Shown one piece after another: positions 1 to 6,437 of a stretch of 11,582 bases of DNA. This stretch comes from Caulobacteraceae bacterium (GTDB lineage: Bacteria; Pseudomonadota; Alphaproteobacteria; Caulobacterales; Caulobacteraceae), in the NCBI GenBank assembly GCA_947452665.1, contig CANGEH010000039.1:1-11582 (forward strand). Reading direction: 5' to 3'. Both the position numbers and the translations under genes were made by a program. The first letter of the stretch is position 1; each line of letters starts with the position of its first letter. The notes beneath the pieces are model-generated. The model was not told the origin of the DNA. It saw only the letters and a list, made by a program, of their open reading frames with translations, and made no database searches.

Positions 1-56
1 CCCCGGCTTCTGATAGACCAATCCCACCTCAACCCTGCTTTGGCCTGGGTTGCGGC

Positions 57-141
57 GGGGACGTGGCGGAACTGGTAGACGCGCCGGACTTAAAATCCGT
101 TGATTTCGGTCGTCCGGGTTCGATTCCCGGCGTCCCCACCA
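57..141 (+). tRNA. tRNA-Leu (anticodon TAA)
   Basis: An 85-nt class II tRNA with encoded CCA. The acceptor stem pairs GGGGACG (57-63) with CGTCCCC (131-137), followed by discriminator A138 and CCA at 139-141. The T arm is CCGGG-TTCGATT-CCCGG. The anticodon loop reads CTTAAAA, giving anticodon TAA, which decodes UUA and UUG. A variable arm longer than in class I tRNAs, placed before the T stem, fits leucine. It stands alone in the window, and I see no clear promoter in the 56 bases before it. Confidence 0.96.
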
Positions 142-169
142 TTCACTTTTGAAGATGTCTGATCTCACG

Positions 170-201
170 AAAAAGGCCGCCACCTTTAGGGGTGACGGCC
201 T
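170..201 (-). terminator. Rho-independent terminator of the TorF-like porin gene
   Basis: Read on the minus strand, a GC-rich hairpin lies 23 nt past the porin stop codon. The stem pairs 174-184 with 191-201: AGGCCG and CACC arms, one C/A mismatch at 180/195, and a 6-nt loop. It is followed by a run of five T (complement of the A run at 170-174). Stem plus U-tract is the standard intrinsic terminator layout. Read on the plus strand there is no comparable T run directly after the stem, so it should work mainly for the minus strand. Confidence 0.8.
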
Positions 202-223
202 CGTCTGTTCAATTTTCTGGAGC

Positions 224-961
224 TTAGAAGGCGGCCTTCAGGCTGGCCGTGATACGGTCGCCTGCGAACTTGTCGCCATAAAACTTGGTGCCCTTCGAAT
301 CGGTGCCCGAATAACGCACATCCACGCCGAAATGCTCGTTCAGCGGATAGGTTACGCCGAGATTCCATGTGGTGTAGCCAGTGATGCCAGCCTTGGCCTG
401 TTCTAGGTCCTGATAACCAATCGCGCCAGAAATCGTAGCCTTTACAGGTAGGATATAGGCCGCATTGGCTTCGTAATAATAGGCCGCACCGACCTTGCCG
501 AAATATTCAGGGCTATAATAGAAGGCACCGCCAATAGTGGCGTCTCCAATGGCCTTAGAGGCTAGGATCTTACCTTCCCAATAGGTGTAATTGGCGACCG
601 AGGGTGAACTGGCATAACCATAACGGATCACGCCGATATCGAGATTAACGCCTTCCAAGACGGGCTTCACGCCAGCATAGAGGTCATACTCAATATTGGT
701 CTTGTTTTCTGGGTCGCCACCGGTTGGGCCAAAATCGACATTGGACACCCAGGCACCGGCATAGGCCATGCCCGAAGCGGCATCGATACCACCGGACACG
801 GCGGCCTTACCGCTGGTTTGGCTAAGGCCACGGAAGATATAGTCGGAACCGACCGCTATATTATAGGACACGGTTGGCGCGGCCATACCTTCGGCCAAGG
901 CCATGGATCCAAACGCCAGGCTAGCCGCAGCGGCACAAAGCGCGATTTTCAAAGATTTCAT
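224..961 (-). CDS. TorF family putative porin (Gcw_chp family)
   Basis: A 245-residue protein resembling the Gcw_chp/TorF family (TIGR02001, PF09694), predicted outer-membrane beta-barrels found widely in Proteobacteria and lacking a firmly proven substrate. Residues 1-23 form a signal peptide (basic MKSLK, hydrophobic core, cleavage after ALA). The mature start carries the family signature, a strand with 'SDYIFRGLSQT' and then a Gly/Ala-rich strand. Alternating aromatic strands continue to a C-terminal Phe (SLKAAF), as expected for a protein inserted by the BAM complex. The ATG is supported by AGGGGA about 8 nt upstream. The gene is monocistronic: it has its own terminator and a 500-nt upstream region. 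The family assignment is good; transport specificity is unknown. Confidence 0.88.
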   Translation of the reverse strand: MKSLKIALCAAAASLAFGSMALAEGMAAPTVSYNIAVGSDYIFRGLSQTSGKAAVSGGIDAASGMAYAGAWVSNVDFGPTGGDPENKTNIEYDLYAGVKPVLEGVNLDIGVIRYGYASSPSVANYTYWEGKILASKAIGDATIGGAFYYSPEYFGKVGAAYYYEANAAYILPVKATISGAIGYQDLEQAKAGITGYTTWNLGVTYPLNEHFGVDVRYSGTDSKGTKFYGDKFAGDRITASLKAAF

Positions 962-1017
962 AGTCTATCCCCTATGGAGTACAGCTCTTGATGAGCCTTG
1001 CCTCTAACACCAGCGTC

Positions 1018-1047
1018 TAAATAATGACGGAACCATTACCCTTGCAA
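1018..1047 (-). promoter_or_regulatory. Candidate promoter of the porin gene with a palindrome in the spacer
   Basis: On the minus strand, TTGCAA (1042-1047) is separated by 18 nt from TATTTA (1018-1023), giving a start near 1011 and a leader of about 50 nt. The -35 lies inside a perfect 10-bp palindrome, CCTTGCAAGG (1040-1049). The spacer holds the inverted repeat TAATG-N7-CATTA (1022-1038), a possible operator. The -10 match is only moderate, so this is an inference from spacing and position. Confidence 0.4.
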
Positions 1048-1051
1048 GGAC

Positions 1052-1273
1052 CGCCAGACCTAAAGGATTCTGGGCGCTTATCCGATCTGGGGCAATCCCG
1101 ATGAGGGTCTACCAGACTACTCGGTAATAACTGCCTAAATTTTACCCATAAACTAGTTTGACGTGACCAAATTTCTGCAAAAAATACGACCATTGATCAA
1201 ATTTTGCACATTTCTGCGCTTTGCAATCTAAAGTTCTCACCAAGTTTCGATGCGCCATTCGCAAGGTCTGGCG
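1052..1273. repeat. Perfect 10-bp inverted repeat spanning about 200 nt
   Basis: CGCCAGACCT (1052-1061) is the exact reverse complement of AGGTCTGGCG (1264-1273). Both copies have GCAAGG close by (1044-1049 and 1261-1266), so the left copy reads GCAAGG-A-CCGCCAGACCT and the right copy GCAAGGTCTGGCG. The right copy also sits in a TTCGC-N8-GCGAA stem (1258-1275). The two copies bracket the AT-rich centre. They could be paired protein-binding sites or the ends of a decayed small element; chance is also possible at this length. Confidence 0.35.
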
Positions 1274-1320
1274 AAATTGTATCACTCTGCGTGATGAAAA
1301 AGTCACGGCCCGGTTGCCGC

Positions 1321-1345
1321 TAGGGTGCCTCTAAAGCGCACCCTA
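1321..1345. repeat. 8-bp stem-loop upstream of the repeat-protein gene
   Basis: TAGGGTGC (1321-1328) pairs perfectly with GCACCCTA (1338-1345) across a 9-nt loop. No T run follows on either strand, so it is not an intrinsic terminator. A second element, the 12-bp perfect palindrome TAAGTGCACTTA (1356-1367), lies 10 nt to the right. Their closeness suggests a regulator-binding region serving the downstream gene, but this is inference. Confidence 0.35.
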
Positions 1346-1396
1346 AAGGTGTGGATAAGTGCACTTACTTTAGGTGGATAGGCGCGACTTGACTTG

Positions 1397-1449
1397 AGCC
1401 GGACCGTCCAATTTGGCACACCAATGCCCTATGGATTGGGTGTCCGGTT
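1397..1449 (+). promoter_or_regulatory. Structured region just upstream of the HREDGPA-repeat gene
   Basis: As RNA on the plus strand, AGCCGGAC (1397-1404) pairs with GTCCGGTT (1442-1449, one G-U). Inside it, ACCAAT (1420-1425) pairs with ATTGGGT (1435-1441, one bulged G), and CCAA-T-TTGG (1409-1416... approximately) can form a small side hairpin. The structure ends about 20 nt before the ATG. No T tract follows, so it is not a terminator. It could be a 5' leader element or a DNA operator; nothing identifies a known riboswitch. Confidence 0.35.
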
Positions 1450-1470
1450 AAAACCGTGGGCTTGTGTATA

Positions 1471-1782
1471 ATGTCAAAAGCCGGTTCTCAGCTGGTTCAG
1501 ATCGAAGACCAACATGGCGGGTCGCACTGGTATCTCGAAGGCAAGCGCCACCGCGAAGATGGGCCAGCGATTGTATTGGCCAATGGCAGCAGGCACTGGT
1601 TCATCCCTGGCCTCAGGCACCGCGAGGACGGTCCTGCGATTGAATGGGTCGGTGGTACCGGTTCATGGTGGTTGATGGGCGGTGAATACACGCCCAAAAC
1701 CTTCGAAGTCGCCTTGGCTCGCCTTGTCCGGCTGCGAGACAAGGAGCGAAAACGGGCGGGGTCGATCAGAAGTGCCGCCTAG
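1471..1782 (+). CDS. Small protein with tandem HREDGPA repeats, function unknown
   Basis: A 103-residue protein built from a 23-residue repeat. Trp20, Trp43 and Trp66 mark successive units, and 'RHREDGPAI' occurs at 26-34 and 49-57. Each unit reads roughly W-[YF]-[LI]-x-G-x-R-HREDGPAI-x4-G. A third, degenerate unit (WWLMGGEYTP) leads into a basic helical tail (about 77-103). Proteins with HRxDGPA repeats are common in phages and scattered in bacteria; I know of no established function. No signal peptide or membrane segment is seen. The start is uncertain: ATG 1471 has no Shine-Dalgarno, an in-frame GTG lies at 1456, and TATAAT at 1467-1472 overlaps the ATG. The two HREDGPAI coding copies differ at four codons, all silently, which supports a real, selected gene. 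Confidence 0.72.
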   Translation: MSKAGSQLVQIEDQHGGSHWYLEGKRHREDGPAIVLANGSRHWFIPGLRHREDGPAIEWVGGTGSWWLMGGEYTPKTFEVALARLVRLRDKERKRAGSIRSAA

Positions 1783-1835
1783 GCTCGCCCTCCCAGCCCT
1801 GATGTTTCGCCCTTTTCTCTAAACTGCTCTACCGC

Positions 1836-2639
1836 CTAGCGCATGCTTAGGCTGGCAAAGCCCAAATGGGTACCCGCATCGACCAGTAAGGTCTCGCCTG
1901 TGACGTGACGGGCGGCGCGCGAGGCAAAAAAGACGGCCGCGCCGGCAATGTCTTCGGCTGTAGACGCTACTTTAAGCGGGGTGGATTCGGCGACACCTTG
2001 GCGCATACACTCAACCGTCTGGGCGGGAATGCCCTTTTCAAACCAAGGCGTGTCGATAAAGCCAGGGCAGACCGCATTGACCCGGATCTTGGGCGCAAGC
2101 GCCCGGGCCAGAGACAAGGTCATGGTGGTCAAGGCGCCCTTTGAGGCGGCATAGGGAACCGATGAGCCAATCCCAGTCACAGCCGCGATTGAGGATGTAT
2201 TGACCACTGATCCGGCTTCTGGCCCAGATTCCAGCAAGCTGCGTGCGGCCCGCACCATCATAAAGGCCCCGACCACATTGACCTGATAGAGGCGCAAAAA
2301 GTCATCTGCAGATACGGCATCCAGATCTTCGTGTTTTGGTGCAAACTTGGTGATGCCGGCATTATTGAACAGGGCATCGATCTTGCCAAACCGGGCTGCC
2401 GCCGCGACAATCGCCTTGCATCCGTCTTCTTCTCCCACATTGGCCTGGACCAGAATGGCTTCGGCGCCAGCATCGGTGACGAGGCGCGCCGTGTGTTCGG
2501 CCTCATCCTGACTGCTGGCATAATTGATGACCACGGCCTGAGCACCGCGGCTAGCCGTCTCGACGGCAATCGCCCGGCCAAGCCCGGTAGAAGCACCGGT
2601 CACAACAATCACTGATCCTCCAAAATCGCGTCCCGACAT
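1836..2639 (-). CDS. SDR family oxidoreductase
   Basis: A 267-residue classical short-chain dehydrogenase/reductase, presumably cytosolic. It has the Rossmann cofactor motif TGASTGLG (14-21), NNAG (92-95), structural Asn121, and the catalytic Ser150, Tyr163 and Lys167 (Y-A-A-S-K), followed by the NAVCPGF..TPW segment (188-199). The end of the second strand, 'VINYAS' (37-42), resembles the FabG-like 3-ketoacyl reductase and glucose dehydrogenase groups, but the substrate cannot be deduced. The frame is open 33 codons further upstream (to 2738), but the ATG at 2639 is preferred: it sits at the usual distance from the Rossmann motif and follows AAGGGA. It diverges from queF across 99 nt. Confidence 0.9.
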   Translation of the reverse strand: MSGRDFGGSVIVVTGASTGLGRAIAVETASRGAQAVVINYASSQDEAEHTARLVTDAGAEAILVQANVGEEDGCKAIVAAAARFGKIDALFNNAGITKFAPKHEDLDAVSADDFLRLYQVNVVGAFMMVRAARSLLESGPEAGSVVNTSSIAAVTGIGSSVPYAASKGALTTMTLSLARALAPKIRVNAVCPGFIDTPWFEKGIPAQTVECMRQGVAESTPLKVASTAEDIAGAAVFFASRAARHVTGETLLVDAGTHLGFASLSMR

Positions 2640-2679
2640 GGTGTTTCCCTTAACAATTTCAATTTTAACCCTTGATAGC

Positions 2680-2693
2680 GGCGATCGATCGCC
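2680..2693. promoter_or_regulatory. 14-bp perfect palindrome between the SDR gene and queF
   Basis: GGCGATCGATCGCC is a perfect 14-bp palindrome in the 99-nt divergent intergenic region. It lies just upstream of a possible minus-strand -10 (TAAAAT, 2661-2666 region) of the SDR gene, roughly where a -35 would be. That position suits an operator controlling one or both divergent genes. GATC-rich palindromes also occur by chance or as methylation sites, so the role is inferred from position and symmetry. Confidence 0.4.
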
Positions 2694-2738
2694 CTGTCTC
2701 GCTTTACGAAACCCGCCCCTGACGTTACCTGTGAACAC

Positions 2739-3194
2739 ATGAGTGAACTTGACCTGACCCAGCTAGGCCGCGAAGTGCGCGGTTTCGATCGTCCCGAAAC
2801 AGCGGTACTTGAGCGCGTGCCCAATCCGCACCCGGACGCGCTTTATCTGGCGCGGTTTGCCGTGCCGGAATTCACCTCGCTTTGCCCGGTGACGGGCCAG
2901 CCCGATTTTGCGCACCTGGTCATCGATTATGCGCCGCAGGACTGGCTGATCGAGTCCAAATCGCTGAAGCTTTATCTGGGCAGCTATCGCAATCACGGGG
3001 CCTTTCATGAGGCCTGTACCGTCGCCATCGCCAAAAAAATCGTTGAAATCGCTGCGCCGCGTTGGCTTAGGATTGGCGGCTATTGGTATCCGCGCGGCGG
3101 CATTCCGATTGATGTGTTTTATCAGACGGGCACGCCGCCTGAGGGACTGTGGCTTCCGGATCCCGGCGTTGCCCCCTATCGCGGACGGGGATAG
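2739..3194 (+). CDS. queF: NADPH-dependent preQ0 reductase QueF
   Basis: A 151-residue, single-module QueF (7-cyano-7-deazaguanine reductase), which reduces the nitrile of preQ0 to the aminomethyl of preQ1 using two NADPH in queuosine synthesis. It belongs to the tunnelling (T-fold) superfamily. Visible features are the catalytic Cys49 in FTSLCPVTGQPDFA with Asp56, the QueF signature E-S-K-S-L-K-L-Y at 72-79 (NADPH site), and F-H-E at 89-91 for substrate binding. The length fits the short unimodular type rather than the two-module E. coli type. No other queuosine gene lies in the window, and no preQ1 riboswitch is apparent upstream. The Shine-Dalgarno is weak. The 3' end converges on the dioxygenase gene with only 6 nt between stops. 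Confidence 0.95.
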   Translation: MSELDLTQLGREVRGFDRPETAVLERVPNPHPDALYLARFAVPEFTSLCPVTGQPDFAHLVIDYAPQDWLIESKSLKLYLGSYRNHGAFHEACTVAIAKKIVEIAAPRWLRIGGYWYPRGGIPIDVFYQTGTPPEGLWLPDPGVAPYRGRG

Positions 3195-3200
3195 GCCCGC

Positions 3201-3971
3201 CTATTCGCCAATAACCAGGCCGGTCATGGAGATGGCGGCCACGGTCTCATCGGTAATGAATCGGATAGGCTCACCCTTGTCGCTCGCGCCAAGCGCATAG
3301 AGCAGGGGCAGATAGTGCTCGGCGCTATTAATGGCCAAGGCCGCATCGGGGCCAAGACTGGCGAGGTCCGCTAGGCGCTCATAGTCACCCGCCTCAATCA
3401 GGCCTTTGGCCTGGTCTATAAACCGGATCGCCCAGTCTAGCGGCCTTGGGTTTCGAAAATCGGCGGCGCGCAGATTGTGGACAATATTGCCGCTGGCCAG
3501 GATCAAGACCCCCTCATCGCGCAGTGGCCGCAAGGCTTGACCAAGCTTGTAGTGCTCGGATGCGGGGCGGCTCATATCCAGACTAAGCTGGACCACGGGT
3601 ATGTCGGCCTTGGGATAGAGGGCGGTCAAGACACCCCAGGCCCCATGATCGAGCCCGCGCTTCTGGTCGATAATGGGATAGTGACGGGCCAAAATCTGGG
3701 CTGTGCGCTCGGCTAGGCCCTCTGAGCCGGGTGCCGGATATTGCACATCGAACAGGGCTTGGGGAAAGCCGCCAAAGTCATGGATGGTTTCGGGCACTAG
3801 CGCCCCGCCGATCTGAACCCCGATCGTCTCCCAATGGGCTGACACGCACAATATGGCCTTGGGGCGGGGCAGGGCCCGGCCCAAGGCCTGCCAAGCCTGA
3901 TGGAAAGCGTTATCTTCAATGGCATTCATGGGCGAGCCATGGCCTAGAAATACGGTTGGCAGGCTTAGCAT
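3201..3971 (-). CDS. ygiD: 4,5-DOPA-type extradiol dioxygenase (class III, LigB superfamily)
   Basis: A 256-residue protein of the DODA/YgiD family, metal-dependent dioxygenases that cleave catechol rings such as L-DOPA at the 4,5 position; the native bacterial substrate is usually unproven. Visible features are GHGSPM with His11, VSAHWET with His46, DFGGFP (65-70), DHGAWG with His109, SGNIVHNL with His165, and the late NSAEHYLPLL with His219. The metal ligands should be among His11, His46 and His165, and His219 matches a conserved active-site position. The ATG follows AAGGG with 8-nt spacing. It lies on the same strand as nadC, 85 nt downstream of it, with no obvious terminator between, so read-through from the nad operon is possible. 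Confidence 0.92.
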   Translation of the reverse strand: MLSLPTVFLGHGSPMNAIEDNAFHQAWQALGRALPRPKAILCVSAHWETIGVQIGGALVPETIHDFGGFPQALFDVQYPAPGSEGLAERTAQILARHYPIIDQKRGLDHGAWGVLTALYPKADIPVVQLSLDMSRPASEHYKLGQALRPLRDEGVLILASGNIVHNLRAADFRNPRPLDWAIRFIDQAKGLIEAGDYERLADLASLGPDAALAINSAEHYLPLLYALGASDKGEPIRFITDETVAAISMTGLVIGE

Positions 3972-3977
3972 GGGGAA

Positions 3978-4004
3978 GGCCCTTATTCGTGTGTAACTAG
4001 GGCC
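3978..4004 (-). promoter_or_regulatory. Leader hairpin that can mask the dioxygenase ribosome binding site
   Basis: On the minus-strand transcript, GGCCCT (4004-3999) can pair with AGGGCC (3983-3978) across a 15-nt loop. The right arm contains most of the AAGGG Shine-Dalgarno (3984-3980) of the dioxygenase gene. If it forms, translation initiation would be reduced. The stem is short with a long loop, so its stability is uncertain. Confidence 0.3.
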
Positions 4005-4056
4005 CAGATAGTCACGATCAACGCGCCGCGCTAGATCAGGGGGCTGCCGTTTGCGC

Positions 4057-4911
4057 CTAGCCCTCGTCTAGGGCGTCCAGACCAATATCCAGTACGGGCG
4101 CAGAATGGGTCAGGGCGCCAACGGATATGACATCCACGCCGGTTTCGGCAATCGCCCGAACCGTGGCCAGATTGACCCCGCCTGAGGCTTCCAAAACCAC
4201 CTGGCCCTTGGCCCGCGCCACGGCAGTGACCAGATCGCTCAGGCTGAAATTATCCAGCATGATCACATCGGGGCCATGGGCTAGGGCCTCGTCGAGCTGG
4301 TCTAGGCGATCAATCTCGACCTCGATCTTCATCAGATGGCCAGCATAGGCGCGCGCGCGCTCGAGCGCCTTGCCGACCCCGCCGCAGGCGGCGACATGAT
4401 TGTCCTTGATCAGTATGGCGTCATCCAGACCAAAGCGGTGATTGATCGCGCCGCCGCAGCGCACGGCGTATTTTTCCAAAATGCGCAGGCCCGGCGTGGT
4501 CTTGCGCGTGCAGGTGATCTTGGCACCCGTGCCCTCGATCGCCGCGACATATTGGGCGGTTAGGCTGGCAATGCCGCTGAGACGGCCCAAAAGGTTTAAG
4601 CCAACCCGCTCGGCCGATAAGATCGCGCGTGCGCAGCCTTCGGCGCGGGCTAGGGTCTGGCCGGCCTTGATGGCCTCTCCGTCAGCGATTTCGCTGACAA
4701 AGCTGGCGCTCGCATCAAGGGCGGCAATGGCTAGGCGCGCGCAGTCCAGACCCGCCAGACGGCCGTCCTGCCTTGCACGATAAGCCACAGACAGGCGCGC
4801 CTCGGGGGCAATACAGGCGGATGCCGTAACATCGCCCGCCCGGCCCAGATCCTCGGCCAGGGCGGCCAATATGATGGGATTGATCAAGAGGTCGGGCAGG
4901 GGCGCAATCAT
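4057..4911 (-). CDS. nadC: Nicotinate-nucleotide pyrophosphorylase (carboxylating), quinolinate phosphoribosyltransferase
   Basis: A 284-residue NadC of normal length. It converts quinolinate and PRPP to nicotinate mononucleotide, CO2 and pyrophosphate, the third step of de novo NAD synthesis. Motifs in order: AEDLGRAGDVT near the N terminus, ERVGLNLL (101-108), the phosphate and quinolinate-binding TRKTTPG (135-141), RCGGAINHRFGLDD (151-164, His158-Arg159), IKDNH (168-172, Lys169), EVE (197-199), MLDNF (218-222), EASGG (241-245) and SVGALTHS (263-270). Its ATG shares one base with the nadB stop (TGATG) and has no strong Shine-Dalgarno of its own, so it is probably translated by coupling to nadB. 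It is the last nad gene of the operon. Confidence 0.97.
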   Translation of the reverse strand: MIAPLPDLLINPIILAALAEDLGRAGDVTASACIAPEARLSVAYRARQDGRLAGLDCARLAIAALDASASFVSEIADGEAIKAGQTLARAEGCARAILSAERVGLNLLGRLSGIASLTAQYVAAIEGTGAKITCTRKTTPGLRILEKYAVRCGGAINHRFGLDDAILIKDNHVAACGGVGKALERARAYAGHLMKIEVEIDRLDQLDEALAHGPDVIMLDNFSLSDLVTAVARAKGQVVLEASGGVNLATVRAIAETGVDVISVGALTHSAPVLDIGLDALDEG

Positions 4912-6431
4912 CAGGCGGCAACTTCAATGGGGCGACGGGCCATGACCGCGGCCAAGGTGGTATAGGTATGGCGGGCGATCTCAGCCGTTTGCGGATAGTC
5001 CGAACGGCTATGGCCGCCGCGGCTTTCGGTTCGCGCCAAGGCGCTTGCCGCGACAAGCCGGGCCGCCACGAGGGGTAGGGCCGGGCCATGGCGCGCTTCT
5101 AGGGCATCAATCAAGGCGAGCAGCCGGGTCAGGCCAACCTGGTCACGCACCACGCCAGCATCGCGGTCCATGGCGAGGCGCAGGGTCTGCATGGCCTCGT
5201 CATCAAGGTCAGGACTGGCTTTTATTGGCAGGGCCGGGGTCTGGGGATCAAGGCAATTGGCTGCCGCCTTGCCGGCCCGCGCACCAAACACGGCGGCCTC
5301 AAGCAGGGAGTTGGAGGCCAGGCGATTGGCCCCGTGCACGCCCGTGGCCGCACATTCGCCAACGGCATAGAGGCCCGGCAGGCTGGTTTGCCCATCAGCA
5401 TCGGTCCAGATACCGCCCATATGATAGTGCGCTGCGGGCGCTATGGGGATGGGCTGGCGGCGCGGGTCTAGTCCGCCGCCTAGGCAGGCCGCGAACACGG
5501 TTGGGAATTCTTCAGGAAACGCCTCGCCCACGGCTTGGCGGGCATCCAAAAATGCGCCGCGTCCCGCCTGCCGCTCGGCATGGATGGCGCGGGCAACAAT
5601 GTCGCGCGGGGCCAGGTCAGCCTTGGGGTGGTGATCGGCCATGAAGGCGCGGCCCTCGGCATCGACCAGCTTAGCGCCTTCGCCGCGCAGGGCCTCGGTC
5701 GCGAGGGGGGCGGGATCAAGGCCAATATCGATGGCGGTCGGGTGGAACTGAACAAATTCGGGATCGGCAATCTTGGCACCAGCAAGGGCTGCCAAGGCCA
5801 TGGCCTCGCCGCGCACCTGACGCGGATTGGTGGTCACGGCATAGAGCCCGCCAAGGCCGCCCGCCGCCATGATTATGGCGCTGGCCAAGAGGGGGCGGAC
5901 CTGACCATCTTGTTCGACTAGAGCGCCGCGGACCTGGCCGGATGCGTCCTGCAGCAAGGCGCGCACGCGTGCGTTCTGGCGTACCTCGATCCAGGGACAG
6001 CTCAAGGCCTTGGCGATCACAGCGCGCAGGATTTCGCGCCCTGCCTGATCGCCCTTGACCCGTGCTACCCGAGGCCGCGAATGGGCCGCTTCTAGGCTTT
6101 GAGCAAAGCCGCCTTGGGCGTCTCGGTCAAACGGCGCGCCAAGGGCCGCTAGGGCGCGAACCGCATCCGGGCCTTCGGTTGTCAAAAGGGCGGCCATATC
6201 AGCATCGACCAGTCCGGCCCCGGCCGCGACCGTATCGGCAGCATGTTGGCTAGGGTCATCGCCTTGCGACAAGGCCGCCGCAATCCCGCCTTGCGCCCAG
6301 GCCGAGGCGCAGTCCTGACCAATTGTGCCTGCGCACAGCACAATCACGCGGCGCGGCTCAGCGGCAATCGCAGCGCTCAGGCCTGCGAGACCGGCACCGA
6401 TCACGAGCACGGGGGAGGCGGGCTTGACCAT
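4911..6431 (-). CDS. nadB: L-aspartate oxidase
   Basis: A 506-residue FAD enzyme of the succinate dehydrogenase/fumarate reductase flavoprotein type. It oxidises L-aspartate to iminoaspartate, the first step of de novo NAD synthesis, and hands this unstable product to NadA. Features: N-terminal GAGLAG dinucleotide-binding motif (12-17), SAWAQGGIAA (43-52), AAHSRPRVARVKGDQAGRE (115-133), EFVQFHPTA (225-233), TEALRGEGA (245-253), Arg276/Arg281, HYHMGGI (335-341), and GVHGANRLASNSLLEA (364-379), which contains a conserved active-site Arg370. A C-terminal helical domain ends with ESRGGHSRSDYP (469-480). The start lies 6 nt after the nadA stop, with AGGTC bridging the junction; its end overlaps the nadC start by one base. 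Confidence 0.97.
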   Translation of the reverse strand: MVKPASPVLVIGAGLAGLSAAIAAEPRRVIVLCAGTIGQDCASAWAQGGIAAALSQGDDPSQHAADTVAAGAGLVDADMAALLTTEGPDAVRALAALGAPFDRDAQGGFAQSLEAAHSRPRVARVKGDQAGREILRAVIAKALSCPWIEVRQNARVRALLQDASGQVRGALVEQDGQVRPLLASAIIMAAGGLGGLYAVTTNPRQVRGEAMALAALAGAKIADPEFVQFHPTAIDIGLDPAPLATEALRGEGAKLVDAEGRAFMADHHPKADLAPRDIVARAIHAERQAGRGAFLDARQAVGEAFPEEFPTVFAACLGGGLDPRRQPIPIAPAAHYHMGGIWTDADGQTSLPGLYAVGECAATGVHGANRLASNSLLEAAVFGARAGKAAANCLDPQTPALPIKASPDLDDEAMQTLRLAMDRDAGVVRDQVGLTRLLALIDALEARHGPALPLVAARLVAASALARTESRGGHSRSDYPQTAEIARHTYTTLAAVMARRPIEVAA

Positions 6432-6437
6432 TTTGAC

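Larger units (their letters stand above)
962..1470. other. Gene-free intergenic region of about 500 nt rich in palindromes
   Basis: No credible coding region or known RNA lies between the porin gene and the repeat protein. The left part carries the porin leader and candidate promoter. The centre (about 1130-1250) is clearly more AT-rich than its surroundings; it holds ATTTCTGC twice (1171-1178, 1210-1217) and an 8-bp palindrome TTGATCAA (1193-1200). Further right are ATCAC-N5-GTGAT (1281-1295), a stem at 1321-1345, a 12-bp palindrome at 1356-1367 and a longer paired region at 1397-1449. This fits a divergent control region, but a small RNA cannot be excluded. Confidence 0.5.

Noticed and set aside
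1835..1853. Stem-loop GCCTAGC-GCAT-GCTTAGGC at the end of the SDR gene, considered as a terminator
   Set aside because: It contains the stop region of the SDR gene and has no T run on either strand.
1836..2738. Longer 300-residue version of the SDR protein starting at 2738
   Set aside because: It would add 33 residues with no family match, run through the divergent promoter region and ignore the good AAGGGA-preceded ATG at 2639.
2640..2738. preQ1 riboswitch upstream of queF
   Set aside because: No preQ1-type pseudoknot pattern or A-rich tail is visible in the short leader; only the GATC palindrome stands out.
5045..5644. 199-residue plus-strand open frame opposite nadB
   Set aside because: Composition follows the antisense of a GC-rich gene, with no recognisable domain; nadB on the minus strand is unambiguous.
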